A DNA stretch of 64,000 nucleotides from Dyadobacter sp. Leaf189 (GTDB taxonomy: Bacteria; Bacteroidota; Bacteroidia; Cytophagales; Spirosomataceae): NCBI RefSeq assembly GCF_001424405.1, contig NZ_LMPS01000006.1:310001-374000 (forward strand), given 5' to 3'. Below are positions 8,418 through 18,143 of the stretch, piece by piece. How positions within the stretch are numbered: position 1 is the stretch's first letter; every line of letters begins with the position of its first letter. The position numbers and the translations under genes are program-made. A model generated the notes under the pieces. That model saw nothing but the letters and a program-made list of their open reading frames with translations. It had not been told where the DNA came from and did not search any database.

Positions 8418-9821
8418 ATGCTCTCTTATATTTGTAAGAACGAAAAGAAAGACGCCTTGCCTCCTAAGCTTTACCTGTATCAACTCTGGGCCAGACTTTC
8501 CGGAGAGCCAAGTAAATTCCCTCTGAATGCACGCATATTCCATTCCGTATGCCTGATTTCGATCTTCGCTCTTACTTACAACATTCCATTTAACTATTTT
8601 ATCGGCCTGCCGGAAGTGGCGCTCACAAGCCTCGTGGTGCTTTTGCTGGCTTTTGGCCTTTACTACCTCTCGCGGTTCAAAAACCAGGCACCTGCTACCA
8701 TCCTTGCCACAAACGTGATCGGGCTGATCCTGTTTACAATCAATTACTTCCTGAATGCAGGTATTAATGGGCCTACTGACCTTTTTTTTCTGCTTTTCCT
8801 TTTGCTCAGCATTGCGATCAGTCCGCGCAGCGAGTACAAGTTCTGGATACCTGTCAATGTAGGCGTTTTCGTATTGCTATGCATTTTTGAATATTCTGTT
8901 CCGCGATCTGTTCCTGATACTTACGATAGCAGGTTTGCCAAGTTTGTCGATCATATGTCGGCCTACGTGGTTGTAGCAGCGATCGCCTATTTCTGCATTC
9001 ACTATATCCGCCGGAGCTATGAGCGGGAAAAGCTCGTCACTGTTGAAAAATCAAAAGCAATTGAGGCCCAAAACGAGCAGATTACCGCACAGAACCAGGA
9101 GCTGGAACGGATCAATGCCGAAAAGAACAAACTGATGTCGATCGTGGCGCACGATCTTCGCTCACCGCTGGGCAGCATTCAGAACTTCCTCGAACTGCTC
9201 ACCCAGCATGAACTGGAAGAAAGTCAAAAGCTGGCAATCGAAAATGATCTGCTCAATGCGACCAAGAACACGCTCGCGATGCTGAGCAAGCTGCTGGAAT
9301 GGTCAAAGTCACAGCTTTATGGTGTTTCCGCCAGACTGGAACACATTGAAATAGCCAAATTACTGGAACCGACCCTGCGCCTCGAAAAGGATATCGCCGC
9401 CACAAAAGGCATTACACTCGACTACTGCATTGATCCGGAAACTGTCGTCTGCGCCGATGGCGATATGATGCAGATCATCGTGCGCAATATCACCGGTAAT
9501 GCGATCAAGTTCACTCAAAGCGGCGGTACCGTTACAATCAGGTCAGAAGTGCGGGATAGCAATTGCATCATCAAGGTTCAGGACGATGGTATAGGAATGT
9601 CGGCCGAAAAGAGTGAAAGCATATTTTCACTGAATGTACAATCCACTTACGGCACCAAAAACGAAAAGGGCGTGGGACTTGGACTGCTGCTTTGTGTAGA
9701 TTTCATCAAGGCACAGCAGGGACAAATCTGGTTTGAAAGCGAGCCCGGCGCAGGTACCTGTTTCTTTATCAGTATTCCGTTAGCCAATGGAATCGCTATC
9801 ACAACTCCTCACACAGCCTGA
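8418..9821 (+). CDS. membrane sensor histidine kinase
   Basis: 467 residues. About six hydrophobic segments lie between residues 40 and 200, with no recognisable extracellular sensor domain. A coiled coil (about 200-240, rich in Glu, Gln and Asn) leads to the HisKA dimerisation domain with the phospho-acceptor near His245 in SIVAHDLRSPLGS. The HATPase domain has the N box (IVRNITGNAIKFT), G1 (DDGIGMS) and G2 (KGVGLGLLLC). No receiver domain is attached and no response regulator is adjacent in the same direction, so it is an orphan kinase. No other in-frame ATG occurs for about 170 codons, which fixes the start at 8418. What it senses is unknown. Confidence 0.9.
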   Translation: MLSYICKNEKKDALPPKLYLYQLWARLSGEPSKFPLNARIFHSVCLISIFALTYNIPFNYFIGLPEVALTSLVVLLLAFGLYYLSRFKNQAPATILATNVIGLILFTINYFLNAGINGPTDLFFLLFLLLSIAISPRSEYKFWIPVNVGVFVLLCIFEYSVPRSVPDTYDSRFAKFVDHMSAYVVVAAIAYFCIHYIRRSYEREKLVTVEKSKAIEAQNEQITAQNQELERINAEKNKLMSIVAHDLRSPLGSIQNFLELLTQHELEESQKLAIENDLLNATKNTLAMLSKLLEWSKSQLYGVSARLEHIEIAKLLEPTLRLEKDIAATKGITLDYCIDPETVVCADGDMMQIIVRNITGNAIKFTQSGGTVTIRSEVRDSNCIIKVQDDGIGMSAEKSESIFSLNVQSTYGTKNEKGVGLGLLLCVDFIKAQQGQIWFESEPGAGTCFFISIPLANGIAITTPHTA

Positions 9822-9862
9822 TCCAGGGGCCGATTTCATCATTACATATCTGTTCATTTGAT

Positions 9863-9887
9863 TACTTTTGATCAAAATTTGATCAAA
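9863..9887 (+). promoter_or_regulatory. palindromic operator and -7 box of the DeoR-type gene
   Basis: Two adjacent perfect palindromes, TTTTGATCAAAA (9866-9877) and TTTGATCAAA (9878-9887), lie with centres 11 bases apart; a half-matching TTTGATTA lies about 10 bases further upstream (9857-9864). The first palindrome overlaps a perfect -7 element, TACTTTTG (9863-9870). The second runs into the ATG at 9887. This is the expected architecture of an autoregulatory operator: repressor bound here would block both polymerase and the start codon. No TTTG at -33 is seen. Confidence 0.65.
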
Positions 9888-10648
9888 TGACAATTCAGGA
9901 AAGAAAAAAGAAAATCCTGGCGGAGGTGTATGAAGCCGGCAGCTTGTCGGTGTTTGAGCTGGCCGATAAAATGGCCGCTTCGCCGGCTACCATCCGGCGC
10001 GACTTACACGAAATCACCGAACAGGGTTTGCTGGTCAGGACGCACGGTGGTGCGATGAAGCCCGACAATGCAGTGATCACCGGTTTTTCCGACAAGAAAG
10101 TACAGCGGCATGAAGATAAAGAGCGCATTGCGCAGGAAGCAGCTACACTGGTCGATGACGGGGATACGATATTCATGGATTGCGGCAGTACAGTGTTCCA
10201 GATGTGCACGCACTTGAAAAAGAAAGCCAACATTCACGTAATTACCAATTCATTGCCCGTACTGGCCGAGCTGATCGACGTACCATCTATCCGCATTAAC
10301 CTGATCGGCGGCGAACTGGATAAAAAGCGCAGAGCAGTACACGGGCAAAAAGCAATCGAGCATATACACGGTTACCATGCTGCCAAATGCTTCATCGGTG
10401 TAGACGGTATCTCTGCTGAAAACGGACTGACCGCTCACAGCGAGCACGAATCAGGCATTACCTCAGCTTACCTGCAAAATGCATCGCAGGCTATTTTGCT
10501 GTGTGATTCATCCAAAATAGGTCGGGATAGCTACATTAAATTCGCGAAGCTATCCGCCATTTCGTGCCTGATTACTGACGGCGGGATTGAAGAACAAACT
10601 AAGAAAGCGCTTAAAGCAAAGGGAGTTGCGCAGCTTATCGTGGTATAA
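9887..10648 (+). CDS. DeoR/GlpR-family transcriptional repressor
   Basis: 253 residues, the family's normal length. Residues 1-57 are the DeoR helix-turn-helix (SLSVFELADKMAASPATIRR is helix-turn-recognition helix), and the rest is the DeoRC sugar-phosphate sensor with DDGDTIFMDCGST near residue 88 and IGVDGISAENGLTAHSE. Family members repress sugar or nucleoside catabolic operons and are released by a phosphorylated sugar. No transport or sugar-kinase gene is adjacent, so the target cannot be read from context; the tandem palindromes over its own start suggest it represses itself. Confidence 0.9.
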   Translation: MTIQERKKKILAEVYEAGSLSVFELADKMAASPATIRRDLHEITEQGLLVRTHGGAMKPDNAVITGFSDKKVQRHEDKERIAQEAATLVDDGDTIFMDCGSTVFQMCTHLKKKANIHVITNSLPVLAELIDVPSIRINLIGGELDKKRRAVHGQKAIEHIHGYHAAKCFIGVDGISAENGLTAHSEHESGITSAYLQNASQAILLCDSSKIGRDSYIKFAKLSAISCLITDGGIEEQTKKALKAKGVAQLIVV

Positions 10649-10673
10649 TGCAGCGAGCGACAGTTTTTTTTAA

Positions 10674-11054
10674 CTAAACTAAAACTCTCCGTAGAATCTG
10701 CACAAGGTCGTCAAAGCTGTGCGGCTTGGTGATAAAATCAACTGCACCCAGTTTTTTGGCCTGCTGGATCGTGTTTTGATTGGAAGAAGTTGACAGAATA
10801 ATGACGGGAATATCCTTTAAATCTTGCTGCTTTTTGAGCTGCGTAAGAAACTCCTGCCCGTTCATCAACGGCATATTGAGGTCAAGAAAGATGATATCCG
10901 TGTCCAGCTCGTTTTTTTGCAGCTTTTCAAATGCCTGAACAGCATTACTGAATGCCACACACTTTACCGAGTCTGCGGCATTTTCGAGTGCACTCAGGAA
11001 TATTTCCTGATCATCTTCATCATCATCGATCAGAAGAATGTTTTGATAGAGCAT
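10674..11054 (-). CDS. single-domain response regulator
   Basis: 126 residues: a receiver domain only, with the acidic pocket DDDEDD at residues 10-15, phospho-acceptor Asp58 in IIFLDLNMPLMNG, the switch Ser/Thr in VIILSTSS and the conserved Lys in FITKPHSF. There is no output domain, so it works as a CheY-like or phosphorelay shuttle protein. The orphan histidine kinase at 8418-9821 is a possible but unproven partner, as the two genes are separated and convergent. Confidence 0.93.
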   Translation of the reverse strand: MLYQNILLIDDDEDDQEIFLSALENAADSVKCVAFSNAVQAFEKLQKNELDTDIIFLDLNMPLMNGQEFLTQLKKQQDLKDIPVIILSTSSNQNTIQQAKKLGAVDFITKPHSFDDLVQILRRVLV

Positions 11055-11171
11055 TTAAAAGGGGCCGGATAAATCTGAATGCAAATTAACAATATTGAAA
11101 ATGAATGCAATGGGCAAAAGCAGGTTCCTGCAAATCTTGCACCCGATTTATCCGGAAAAATGAAGCTGCTC

Positions 11172-12020
11172 TTACCTGATGTTCTCGTACTTTCCCTGGT
11201 TCAGGTCGCCCGTCTCAAAACCTTTCTTGAACCAGTACATCCGCTGCTCAGAGGTACCGTGGGTAAATGCATCGGGCACCACATAACCCTGCGATTCCTT
11301 TTGCAGCTTATCGTCACCAATCGCATTTGCCGCTTTCAATGCCGATTCAAGATCACCAGGTTCGAGGATATTGCTCATTTCCTGCGCGTGATTGGCCCAG
11401 ACACCTGCAAGAAAGTCCGCCTGTAATTCGAGCTTAACTGAAAGTTTGTTGTACTCGGCTTCGCTGATCCGGCCTCGCTGCTGTTGCAGCTGCTCAGATA
11501 TTCCCATTAAATTCTGCACGTGATGCCCCACTTCATGCGCGACTACATAGGCTACTGCAAAATCTCCCGGTGCTTTAAAGCGCGTTCTCAGCTCGTCGCA
11601 AAAGGACAGATCGATGTACACTTTGTGGTCGGCAGGACAGTAAAACGGCCCCATTGCAGACGACGCGCTGCCGCAGCCGCTTTGCGTTGCATTTTCAAAG
11701 ATCTGTAGACGCGGCTTTTCATACTGACCGTCGTTTTCAGCATATATATTGCTCCACACATCTTCGGTACTTTTTAATACGGCCGAAACCATATCGGCGG
11801 TACGGTCGTCAGGACGCGGGCCTGGCGGGCGGGTTTGTACCTGCTCTGCACTCTCGTTACCTTGAAGGTTACCGAGGATCACGCTGGGATCCTGACCGGT
11901 CAAAAGGCCGATTGCGAGCACAATAATGGCGCCGATTCCGCCGATAGCTACTTTGCCGCCTCCTGACATACCCCGGCGGTCTTCAACATTGCTACTTCTT
12001 CCTAAATCCTGCCAACGCAT
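11172..12020 (-). CDS. YpfJ-type putative neutral zinc metallopeptidase
   Basis: 282 residues, matching the usual length. The hallmark N-terminus MRWQDLGRSSNVEDRRG is followed by one membrane helix (about 24-41, VAIGGIGAIIVLAIG), so the rest lies outside the cytoplasmic membrane. The zinc motif is His162-Glu163-x-x-His166 (VVAHEVGHHVQ) and the third ligand is probably in LELQADFLAGVW. Cys116, Cys128 and Cys141 could form a disulfide. No substrate is known for the family. It is transcribed alone, divergent from the DUF1553 operon. Confidence 0.92.
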   Translation of the reverse strand: MRWQDLGRSSNVEDRRGMSGGGKVAIGGIGAIIVLAIGLLTGQDPSVILGNLQGNESAEQVQTRPPGPRPDDRTADMVSAVLKSTEDVWSNIYAENDGQYEKPRLQIFENATQSGCGSASSAMGPFYCPADHKVYIDLSFCDELRTRFKAPGDFAVAYVVAHEVGHHVQNLMGISEQLQQQRGRISEAEYNKLSVKLELQADFLAGVWANHAQEMSNILEPGDLESALKAANAIGDDKLQKESQGYVVPDAFTHGTSEQRMYWFKKGFETGDLNQGKYENIR

Positions 12021-12127
12021 TTTGTGTAAAGTTTAGATTAGTGTAAGGTTTTTAGAAGACATGCTAATAATATGCCATTATAGTAAATCTTAAATTATAT
12101 TTAGATAAAGAACCGCTTTTACCTCAG

Positions 12128-15100
12128 ATGAAAAAGGCGATCGTTTATTTAATCTGTTGTTTTGCCGGCTATGGTTTCACCGCTTGCTCACCGCAGCTTC
12201 CCGACGAAGTGGAAGTGGCAATGGCGGAGTTGCCGGACAAACTGGATTACAACCGCCATGTAAAACCGGTTCTTTCAGATAAATGCTTTGCCTGCCACGG
12301 GCCTGATAAGGCCAAGCAAAAAGGCGGTTTGCGACTGGACCTTCCCGGGTCCGCCTACGAAAAAATCTCCAAAACATCCGGCCGGGCAGCGATTGAGCCG
12401 GGCGATCTCGCTGATAGTGAATTCTTTCACCGCATTATCTCCGCTGATCCTGAGTATGTAATGCCCACTCCGGAGTCGCACCTTTCGCTTTCGGCGAATG
12501 AGAAAGCAGTACTGATCAAGTGGATCAGGGATGGTGCCGTATACCAGCCGCATTGGGCATTTGTGAAGCCCGAAAAATCGGAGGTACCTGCTACCCAATG
12601 GACAAATCTTGCCGTTAACCCGATCGATCATTTCATTTTTAAAAAACTGGAAGAAGAAAAGCTGCAACCTTCCGCACAGACAGGTAAGGAGATGCTGCTG
12701 AGGAGAGTATCCCTTGACCTGACCGGCCTGCCGCCGACTTTGGAAGAAATGGATCGTTTTTTGAAAGATAATACCGCCAATGCATATGAGAAACAGGTCG
12801 ACAGGCTGATTGCGTCTCCCCATTATGGTGAAAAAATGGCCGTAGACTGGCTCGACCTCGCACGTTTTGCAGACTCGCACGGGTATACGGTGGACAGGCT
12901 GCGGGATATGTCGCCGTACCGTGACTGGGTGATTGGCGCATTCAACAGGAACATGCATTATGATCAGTTTATCGCCTGGCAGCTCGCCGGTGACTTAATG
13001 CCGAATCCAACAAAAGATATGCGGATTGCGACCGCATTCAATCGGAACCACCAGCAGAATATGGAAGGCGGGATCATTGAAGAAGAATTTCAGACGGAGT
13101 ATGTGGTTGATCGTACCAACACTTTCGGAGATGCATTCCTCGGGCTTTCGGTGAGCTGCGCCAAGTGCCACGATCACAAATACGATCCCGTTTCGCAGAA
13201 AAACTACTACGAACTTTTCAGCTTCTTCAATAATGTAAAAGAGGCAGGACAAATTTCCTGGGACGACGCCCTGCCCACTCCTACTCTGCTGCTGCCTAGT
13301 CCACAGCAGGAAAAAGTGCTGGCATTTATCAAAACCCGGATCAAACAATCGGAAGACAGCCTGAAACAAACAGAAGCGAAGGCTGATGTTGATTTTGATC
13401 AATGGATATCAAAGGGCGCATACCGCAAACTTTCTAAACAAACTATCCCTCAAACCGGTCTGCAAGCTCAGTTCTCGTTTGACAATGGCACGTTGAAGGA
13501 TGCCATTAACCCGAAAAATGCAGGTACCATGAAACGCGAATCAGGTAGCCCGGCGGGAGAACCTGAGTTTACAGATACGCCCGGCGGCAAAGCCTTGCAT
13601 TTGAATGGGGATGTGTACCTGGACCTGGGACAGGCTGGTGTTTTCAGGAAATCAGAACCTTTCAGCATTGGTATCCGCGTGTTCATTCCGGGAGATCTGA
13701 AAGAGGGCGTCATATTCCATAAAAGTCAGGCCGAGCGGCTCTATAACTTCCGCGGCTACCATTTATACCTCAAAAATGACCAACTGGAAATTAACATGGC
13801 GCACACTGCTCCTTCCGACGCGATTACCAGGATTTCAAAGCAGCCGGTCACCCGCAACAAATGGATCCATTTAACAATGCAATACGATGGTTCGTCGCGG
13901 GCAGCGGGTTTCAGGCTTTTCCAGGACGGAACAGAGCTGGCAATGGAAACAACAATGGACCAGCTTACAAAAGATATTTTGTTCAAATCGGCGGTTCAGC
14001 CGGGTTTGCAGATCGGTGCCTGGTGGCGCGGCTTTGGATTGACAGGCGGACAGGTTGACAACATTACAGTTTACAATCGCGCATTAACTCCCTTTGAAAT
14101 CGCTGTTCTTGCTCAAAAAGCATCCTGGAAACAGCTCGCGGCCAGGTTGCCCTCACAGCTATCAGCCGACGAAAAGCAGATCCTGAAAAGCTATTACCTG
14201 GCAGCAGAAAGCAAGGAAGCTGCCGCAATGCGCGCGTCATTGCAGCAAAACCGCACCTTGCTGTCCGATTCACTCGAAAATGTACCTGAGCTGATGGTAA
14301 TGGAGGAAATGCCGAAACCTAAGCAGGCGCGGGTGCTGCTCAGGGGGAATTACGATGCGCCCGGCGAAAAAGTGTACCCTGCTACTCCTGCCTCTATTCT
14401 CGCATTCCCCAAACATTTACCCAAAAACCGGTACGGACTCGCACAGTGGCTGGTAGCGCCGGAACACCCGCTTACCGCCCGCGTGGCAGTAAACAGGCTC
14501 TGGCAAAACTTCTTTGGCACTGGTCTGGTGAAAACCACCGAAGATTTCGGCAACCAGGGAGAAATGCCCAGCCACCCCGAGCTGCTCGACTGGCTGGCAG
14601 TGACTTTCCGGGAATCCGGCTGGGATATGAAAAAGCTGAACAAGCTGATCGTCATGTCGGCTAGTTACCGCCAGGATTCGCGCGTGAGTCGCGAGGTAAA
14701 AGAGCGGGATCCCGACAACCGGCTGCTTGCCCGGGGACCTTCCAACAGAATGTCGGCAGAAATGATCCGCGACAATGCGCTGCTTGCGAGCGGATTATTA
14801 AACAGGAAAATTGGCGGTAAAAGCATTAAACCCTATCAGCCAGAAGGTTTGTGGTCCATTAACAGCAGCAATTATGTACCCGATTCCGGCGATGCAGTTT
14901 ACCGCCGGAGCTTATATGTGATTGTGAAACGCTCGGTACCACATCCCGCGCTATCCACCTTCGACGCCACCTCGCGCAGCTTTTGCGTAGTAAGAAGACA
15001 GAAAACCAACACCCCATTGCAGGCACTGGTCACATTGAACGACCCGACATTTGTGGAAGCATGTAAGGTTCTGGGCGAACAAATGACCAGAATAGCCGAC

Positions 15101-15352
15101 CCAAAAGCTGCCATAACCATTGCATACCGCAAGCTGACCGGCAAAATGCCTCCGCCGAAGGAACTGGACCTGCTGATCGCACTCCAAAAATTGCAAAGAG
15201 AAAAGTTTGACAAATACCCTGAAAAGGCACAAGGCTGGCTTGGAAGCGGTCAATACAGGGTTACGATGAAAATGGAGCCGGCGATGGTGGCAGCCAACAG
15301 CGTGGTAGCAAGTACAATTCTCAATTCTGACGCCAGTTTAACCAAAAGATAA
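12128..15352 (+). CDS. DUF1549/DUF1553 (PSD1) lipoprotein with planctomycete-type cytochrome c and LamG domains
   Basis: 1074 residues. A lipoprotein signal ends at Cys20 (GFTACSPQ). A PSCyt1 haem-c motif C-F-A-C-H is at 53-57, with a second CxxCH (SCAKCHDHKYDP) near 345 inside the DUF1549 region. Residues of about 440-650 form a LamG/concanavalin-like sheet domain, and DUF1553 fills the rest, with VAVNRLWQNFFGTGLV as a typical block. These proteins are frequent in Planctomycetes and polymer-degrading Bacteroidota, nearly always next to DUF1501 proteins, and are thought to act in periplasmic oxidation or binding of complex sugars; no reaction is established. The DUF1501 gene starts 3 bases after its stop. 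Confidence 0.9.
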   Translation: MKKAIVYLICCFAGYGFTACSPQLPDEVEVAMAELPDKLDYNRHVKPVLSDKCFACHGPDKAKQKGGLRLDLPGSAYEKISKTSGRAAIEPGDLADSEFFHRIISADPEYVMPTPESHLSLSANEKAVLIKWIRDGAVYQPHWAFVKPEKSEVPATQWTNLAVNPIDHFIFKKLEEEKLQPSAQTGKEMLLRRVSLDLTGLPPTLEEMDRFLKDNTANAYEKQVDRLIASPHYGEKMAVDWLDLARFADSHGYTVDRLRDMSPYRDWVIGAFNRNMHYDQFIAWQLAGDLMPNPTKDMRIATAFNRNHQQNMEGGIIEEEFQTEYVVDRTNTFGDAFLGLSVSCAKCHDHKYDPVSQKNYYELFSFFNNVKEAGQISWDDALPTPTLLLPSPQQEKVLAFIKTRIKQSEDSLKQTEAKADVDFDQWISKGAYRKLSKQTIPQTGLQAQFSFDNGTLKDAINPKNAGTMKRESGSPAGEPEFTDTPGGKALHLNGDVYLDLGQAGVFRKSEPFSIGIRVFIPGDLKEGVIFHKSQAERLYNFRGYHLYLKNDQLEINMAHTAPSDAITRISKQPVTRNKWIHLTMQYDGSSRAAGFRLFQDGTELAMETTMDQLTKDILFKSAVQPGLQIGAWWRGFGLTGGQVDNITVYNRALTPFEIAVLAQKASWKQLAARLPSQLSADEKQILKSYYLAAESKEAAAMRASLQQNRTLLSDSLENVPELMVMEEMPKPKQARVLLRGNYDAPGEKVYPATPASILAFPKHLPKNRYGLAQWLVAPEHPLTARVAVNRLWQNFFGTGLVKTTEDFGNQGEMPSHPELLDWLAVTFRESGWDMKKLNKLIVMSASYRQDSRVSREVKERDPDNRLLARGPSNRMSAEMIRDNALLASGLLNRKIGGKSIKPYQPEGLWSINSSNYVPDSGDAVYRRSLYVIVKRSVPHPALSTFDATSRSFCVVRRQKTNTPLQALVTLNDPTFVEACKVLGEQMTRIADPKAAITIAYRKLTGKMPPPKELDLLIALQKLQREKFDKYPEKAQGWLGSGQYRVTMKMEPAMVAANSVVASTILNSDASLTKR

Positions 15353-15355
15353 GCG

Positions 15356-16867
15356 ATGTCACACCACCATGAAGACGAATTCCGGCTGCATTCACCAGAC
15401 TTTGATGCCTTGCACCACAAGCTGGATCGCAGGCGGTTTTTAACCAAAACTTCCCTGGGATTAGGTGCATTGGCAATGGGCTCACTCTTCGGACTAAGGA
15501 AGGTAACTGGCTCAGGAAGTCGGAATGCGACAGGCGGGACCGATCTGGAAGCGGACATTCTCAAAGCTTTGCCGCACATTGCCCCAAAAGCCAAACGCGT
15601 CGTTTACCTTTTTATGAGCGGCGGCCCGTCGCAGTTTGAAACATTTGATTATAAACCGAAACTGGTGAACCTGGCCGGTCAGGATTTGCCTGATTCTGTC
15701 AGAAAAGGCCAGCGGCTTACGGGCATGAGCGCCAGCCAGAGTGCATTGCCGATGGTACCGTCGATCTATCAATTCAATCAGCACGGAAAAAACGATACCT
15801 GGGTAAGTGAGCTGCTGCCCTACACCGCCCAGGTTGTCGATGATCTTTGCATTGTGAAATCGATTTATTCCGAGGCGATCAACCATGATCCGGCGATTAC
15901 ATTTTTTCAAACAGGAAACCAGCTTCCCGGCCGGCCTTCGATCGGCTCGTGGGTAAGCTACGGGCTGGGTTCGGACAATCACAATTTGCCTACATTCATT
16001 GTCCTCGTCTCCAAAAACGCGCCCAAAGACCAGCCGCTCTATGCCCGGCTCTGGGGCAATGGGTTCCTGGAATCCAGGCACCAGGGAGTCCAGTTCAGGT
16101 CAGGTAAGGATCCGGTTTTGTTTTTGAACAATCCCGAGGGTTACGACGGTGCAGACCGCGCCGAAATGTTGCAATATTTAACCCAACTCAATCAACTTCA
16201 AAACGATTCCTACGGTGATCCTGAGATCGCGAACCGCATTGCCCAATATGAAATGGCATTCAGAATGCAGACTTCGGTGCCGGAGGTGATGGATACCAGC
16301 CAGGAGCCCGACGAAGTGTTCGATCTTTATGGTCCTGACAGCCGGGATGCGGGTACTTATGCGGCCAATTGCATTCTGGCAAGAAAGCTGCTGGAAAAGG
16401 ATGTAAAGTTTGTACAGCTTTATCACCAGGGCTGGGACCAGCACGGCGGCTTACCAAAAGGGATAGCCAAGCAATGCAAAGACACCGACCAGGCCACTGC
16501 CGCATTGATAATCGACCTGAAAAGACGCGGCTTGCTGGATGATACACTGGTGATCTGGGGAGGAGAATTCGGGCGGACAGTATACTCGCAGGGCAAACTG
16601 ACCGCAGATGATTACGGCCGCGACCATCACCCGAGGTGCTTTACCATGTGGATGGCGGGCGCCGGCGTGAAGGCTGGTCTGAGCTATGGAGAAACGGACG
16701 ATTTCAGCTACAACATCGTGAAAGATCCGGTGCATGTACACGATTTTCACGCCACCTTAATGCATTTGATGGGCGTAGACCACGAGCGGCTTACCTATAA
16801 ATTCCAGGGCCGCCGCTTCCGGCTGACCGACGTGCACGGAAATCTGGTAAAAGCGATCCTGGCATGA
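15356..16867 (+). CDS. DUF1501 (sulfatase-like fold) exported protein
   Basis: 503 residues. A twin-arginine signal is visible, DRRRFLTKTSLGLGALAMGS (residues about 23-42). The body matches the DUF1501 family, with FMSGGPSQFETFDYKP near residue 88 and WGGEFGRTVYSQG near 400; the family has an alkaline phosphatase/sulfatase-like fold but often lacks a proven activity. The start lies 3 bases after the DUF1553 stop, so the two are translated as a pair. Tat export fits a folded metal-bound protein working in the periplasm with its haem-carrying partner. Confidence 0.9.
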   Translation: MSHHHEDEFRLHSPDFDALHHKLDRRRFLTKTSLGLGALAMGSLFGLRKVTGSGSRNATGGTDLEADILKALPHIAPKAKRVVYLFMSGGPSQFETFDYKPKLVNLAGQDLPDSVRKGQRLTGMSASQSALPMVPSIYQFNQHGKNDTWVSELLPYTAQVVDDLCIVKSIYSEAINHDPAITFFQTGNQLPGRPSIGSWVSYGLGSDNHNLPTFIVLVSKNAPKDQPLYARLWGNGFLESRHQGVQFRSGKDPVLFLNNPEGYDGADRAEMLQYLTQLNQLQNDSYGDPEIANRIAQYEMAFRMQTSVPEVMDTSQEPDEVFDLYGPDSRDAGTYAANCILARKLLEKDVKFVQLYHQGWDQHGGLPKGIAKQCKDTDQATAALIIDLKRRGLLDDTLVIWGGEFGRTVYSQGKLTADDYGRDHHPRCFTMWMAGAGVKAGLSYGETDDFSYNIVKDPVHVHDFHATLMHLMGVDHERLTYKFQGRRFRLTDVHGNLVKAILA

Positions 16868-16937
16868 CAGGTATTCCGGCCGATTTTTCGTCTTATCCAT
16901 ATATTAGGCTCGCGCCGCTACTTTATACATCCCGACT

Positions 16938-18128
16938 TTGAAGAAAATACTCAGACATGCGCTGCTTGTTTCCGCAACCCTGGTCGCTGCCCAGGCTGTT
17001 TACGCGCAGCAGGCCAATGTAAACCTGGATTTTAATCCGCAAAAAAACACACAAAACCTGGTGCCTTACGGTGGCAGCGTGATTTCGCCCGAGGTGCACG
17101 ATGATCACACGATCACGTTCAGGCTCAAAGCACCGGAGGCGCAGAAGGTCGCACTTACCGGCGGACCGATTTTGCTGGCACTGAAATCGAAGGACCCGAT
17201 CCCTTTTATCAAAGACCGTGAAGGCAACTGGTCGCTCACGGTAGGTCCGGTGACGCCGAATATTTATGTATACCGGATCTTGCTCGACGGAGTGCCGGTT
17301 GTTGACCCCAATAATACACTGACTGGCAGCGCAAATCAGCCGGGGTACAGTAATGTGGTAGTGCACGACAGCAAACCTGCCTATTACGATGCACAAAAGG
17401 TGCCGCACGGAAGTGTAACGCGCCACATTTACCATTCGGATGTACTTAATGGCGAGCGTGAAATGTTCGTGTATACTCCGCCGGGCTACGATCCGAAGAA
17501 GAAGTACCCGGTATTGTACCTGCTCGGCGGAAGCGGCGAGCTTGCCAATGGATGGGAGCTCGACGGTCGAGCCAACTTCATAGCGGACAACCTCTTAGCA
17601 GCAGGAAAGATCACGCCGATGATTATCGCAATGCCCAATAACCAGGTGCTGCACCGCTCTGACCCGCAGCATTTACAGAAAACTTACCAGCTTTTTGAGG
17701 ATGAATTGAGAAAGCAGATCATACCATTTGTTGATTCGCATTATAGTACGGTTAAAGACAGGAAATCGCGTGCTATCTCGGGACTATCAATGGGCGGCCG
17801 GCATACGCAGGCAGTCGGCTTCAATGCGATTGATCTGTTTAGTTCGTTTGGTATCCTGAGTGCGGGAGACCTGGAACCTGAAAAGCTGAATCCGGCCTTT
17901 TTCAATGATCCAAAAATCAAAGACAAAGTGGATTACCTGCTGGTGGGTCTGGGAAGCGGCGAACTGGATTTCGTTGGGAAAAGATCAGCAGCAACGCACG
18001 CGGCGCTCGACAAAATCGGCGTAAAACACGAGTATTTCATTGGCGGCGAAGGCGCGCACGACTGGGGTACCTGGCGGATGCTCCTGCACGACAAGCTGCT
18101 GCCCAATTTATGGAAAAAGAAACCCTGA
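16938..18128 (+). CDS. secreted esterase (esterase D/Fes-like) with N-terminal CBM48-like domain
   Basis: 396 residues. The start codon is a TTG at 16938: it gives a good signal peptide (MKKILRHALLVSATLVAAQA...YAQQ), while no in-frame ATG occurs until well into the mature protein. Residues of about 45-140 form a CBM48/E-set-like domain (ITFRLKAPEAQKVAL). The hydrolase domain has RHIYHSDVLNGER, the nucleophile near Ser283 in ISGLSMGGR, and the His in GAHDWGTW. Relatives hydrolyse feruloyl or acetyl esters of plant glycans, or siderophore esters. It lies in the same direction as the DUF1553/DUF1501 pair, 70 bases downstream, and 15 bases ahead of the GMC oxidoreductase. Confidence 0.85.
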   Translation: MKKILRHALLVSATLVAAQAVYAQQANVNLDFNPQKNTQNLVPYGGSVISPEVHDDHTITFRLKAPEAQKVALTGGPILLALKSKDPIPFIKDREGNWSLTVGPVTPNIYVYRILLDGVPVVDPNNTLTGSANQPGYSNVVVHDSKPAYYDAQKVPHGSVTRHIYHSDVLNGEREMFVYTPPGYDPKKKYPVLYLLGGSGELANGWELDGRANFIADNLLAAGKITPMIIAMPNNQVLHRSDPQHLQKTYQLFEDELRKQIIPFVDSHYSTVKDRKSRAISGLSMGGRHTQAVGFNAIDLFSSFGILSAGDLEPEKLNPAFFNDPKIKDKVDYLLVGLGSGELDFVGKRSAATHAALDKIGVKHEYFIGGEGAHDWGTWRMLLHDKLLPNLWKKKP

Positions 18129-18143
18129 ACGGTAAAAACAGAA

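Noticed and set aside
8427..8434. TATATTTG, a perfect -7 box
   Set aside because: It lies inside the histidine kinase coding sequence just after the only usable ATG, with no TTTG upstream at the right distance.
12275..12958. 227-codon minus-strand frame opposite the DUF1553 gene
   Set aside because: Antisense shadow; no family resemblance, and the forward frame has haem-c motifs.
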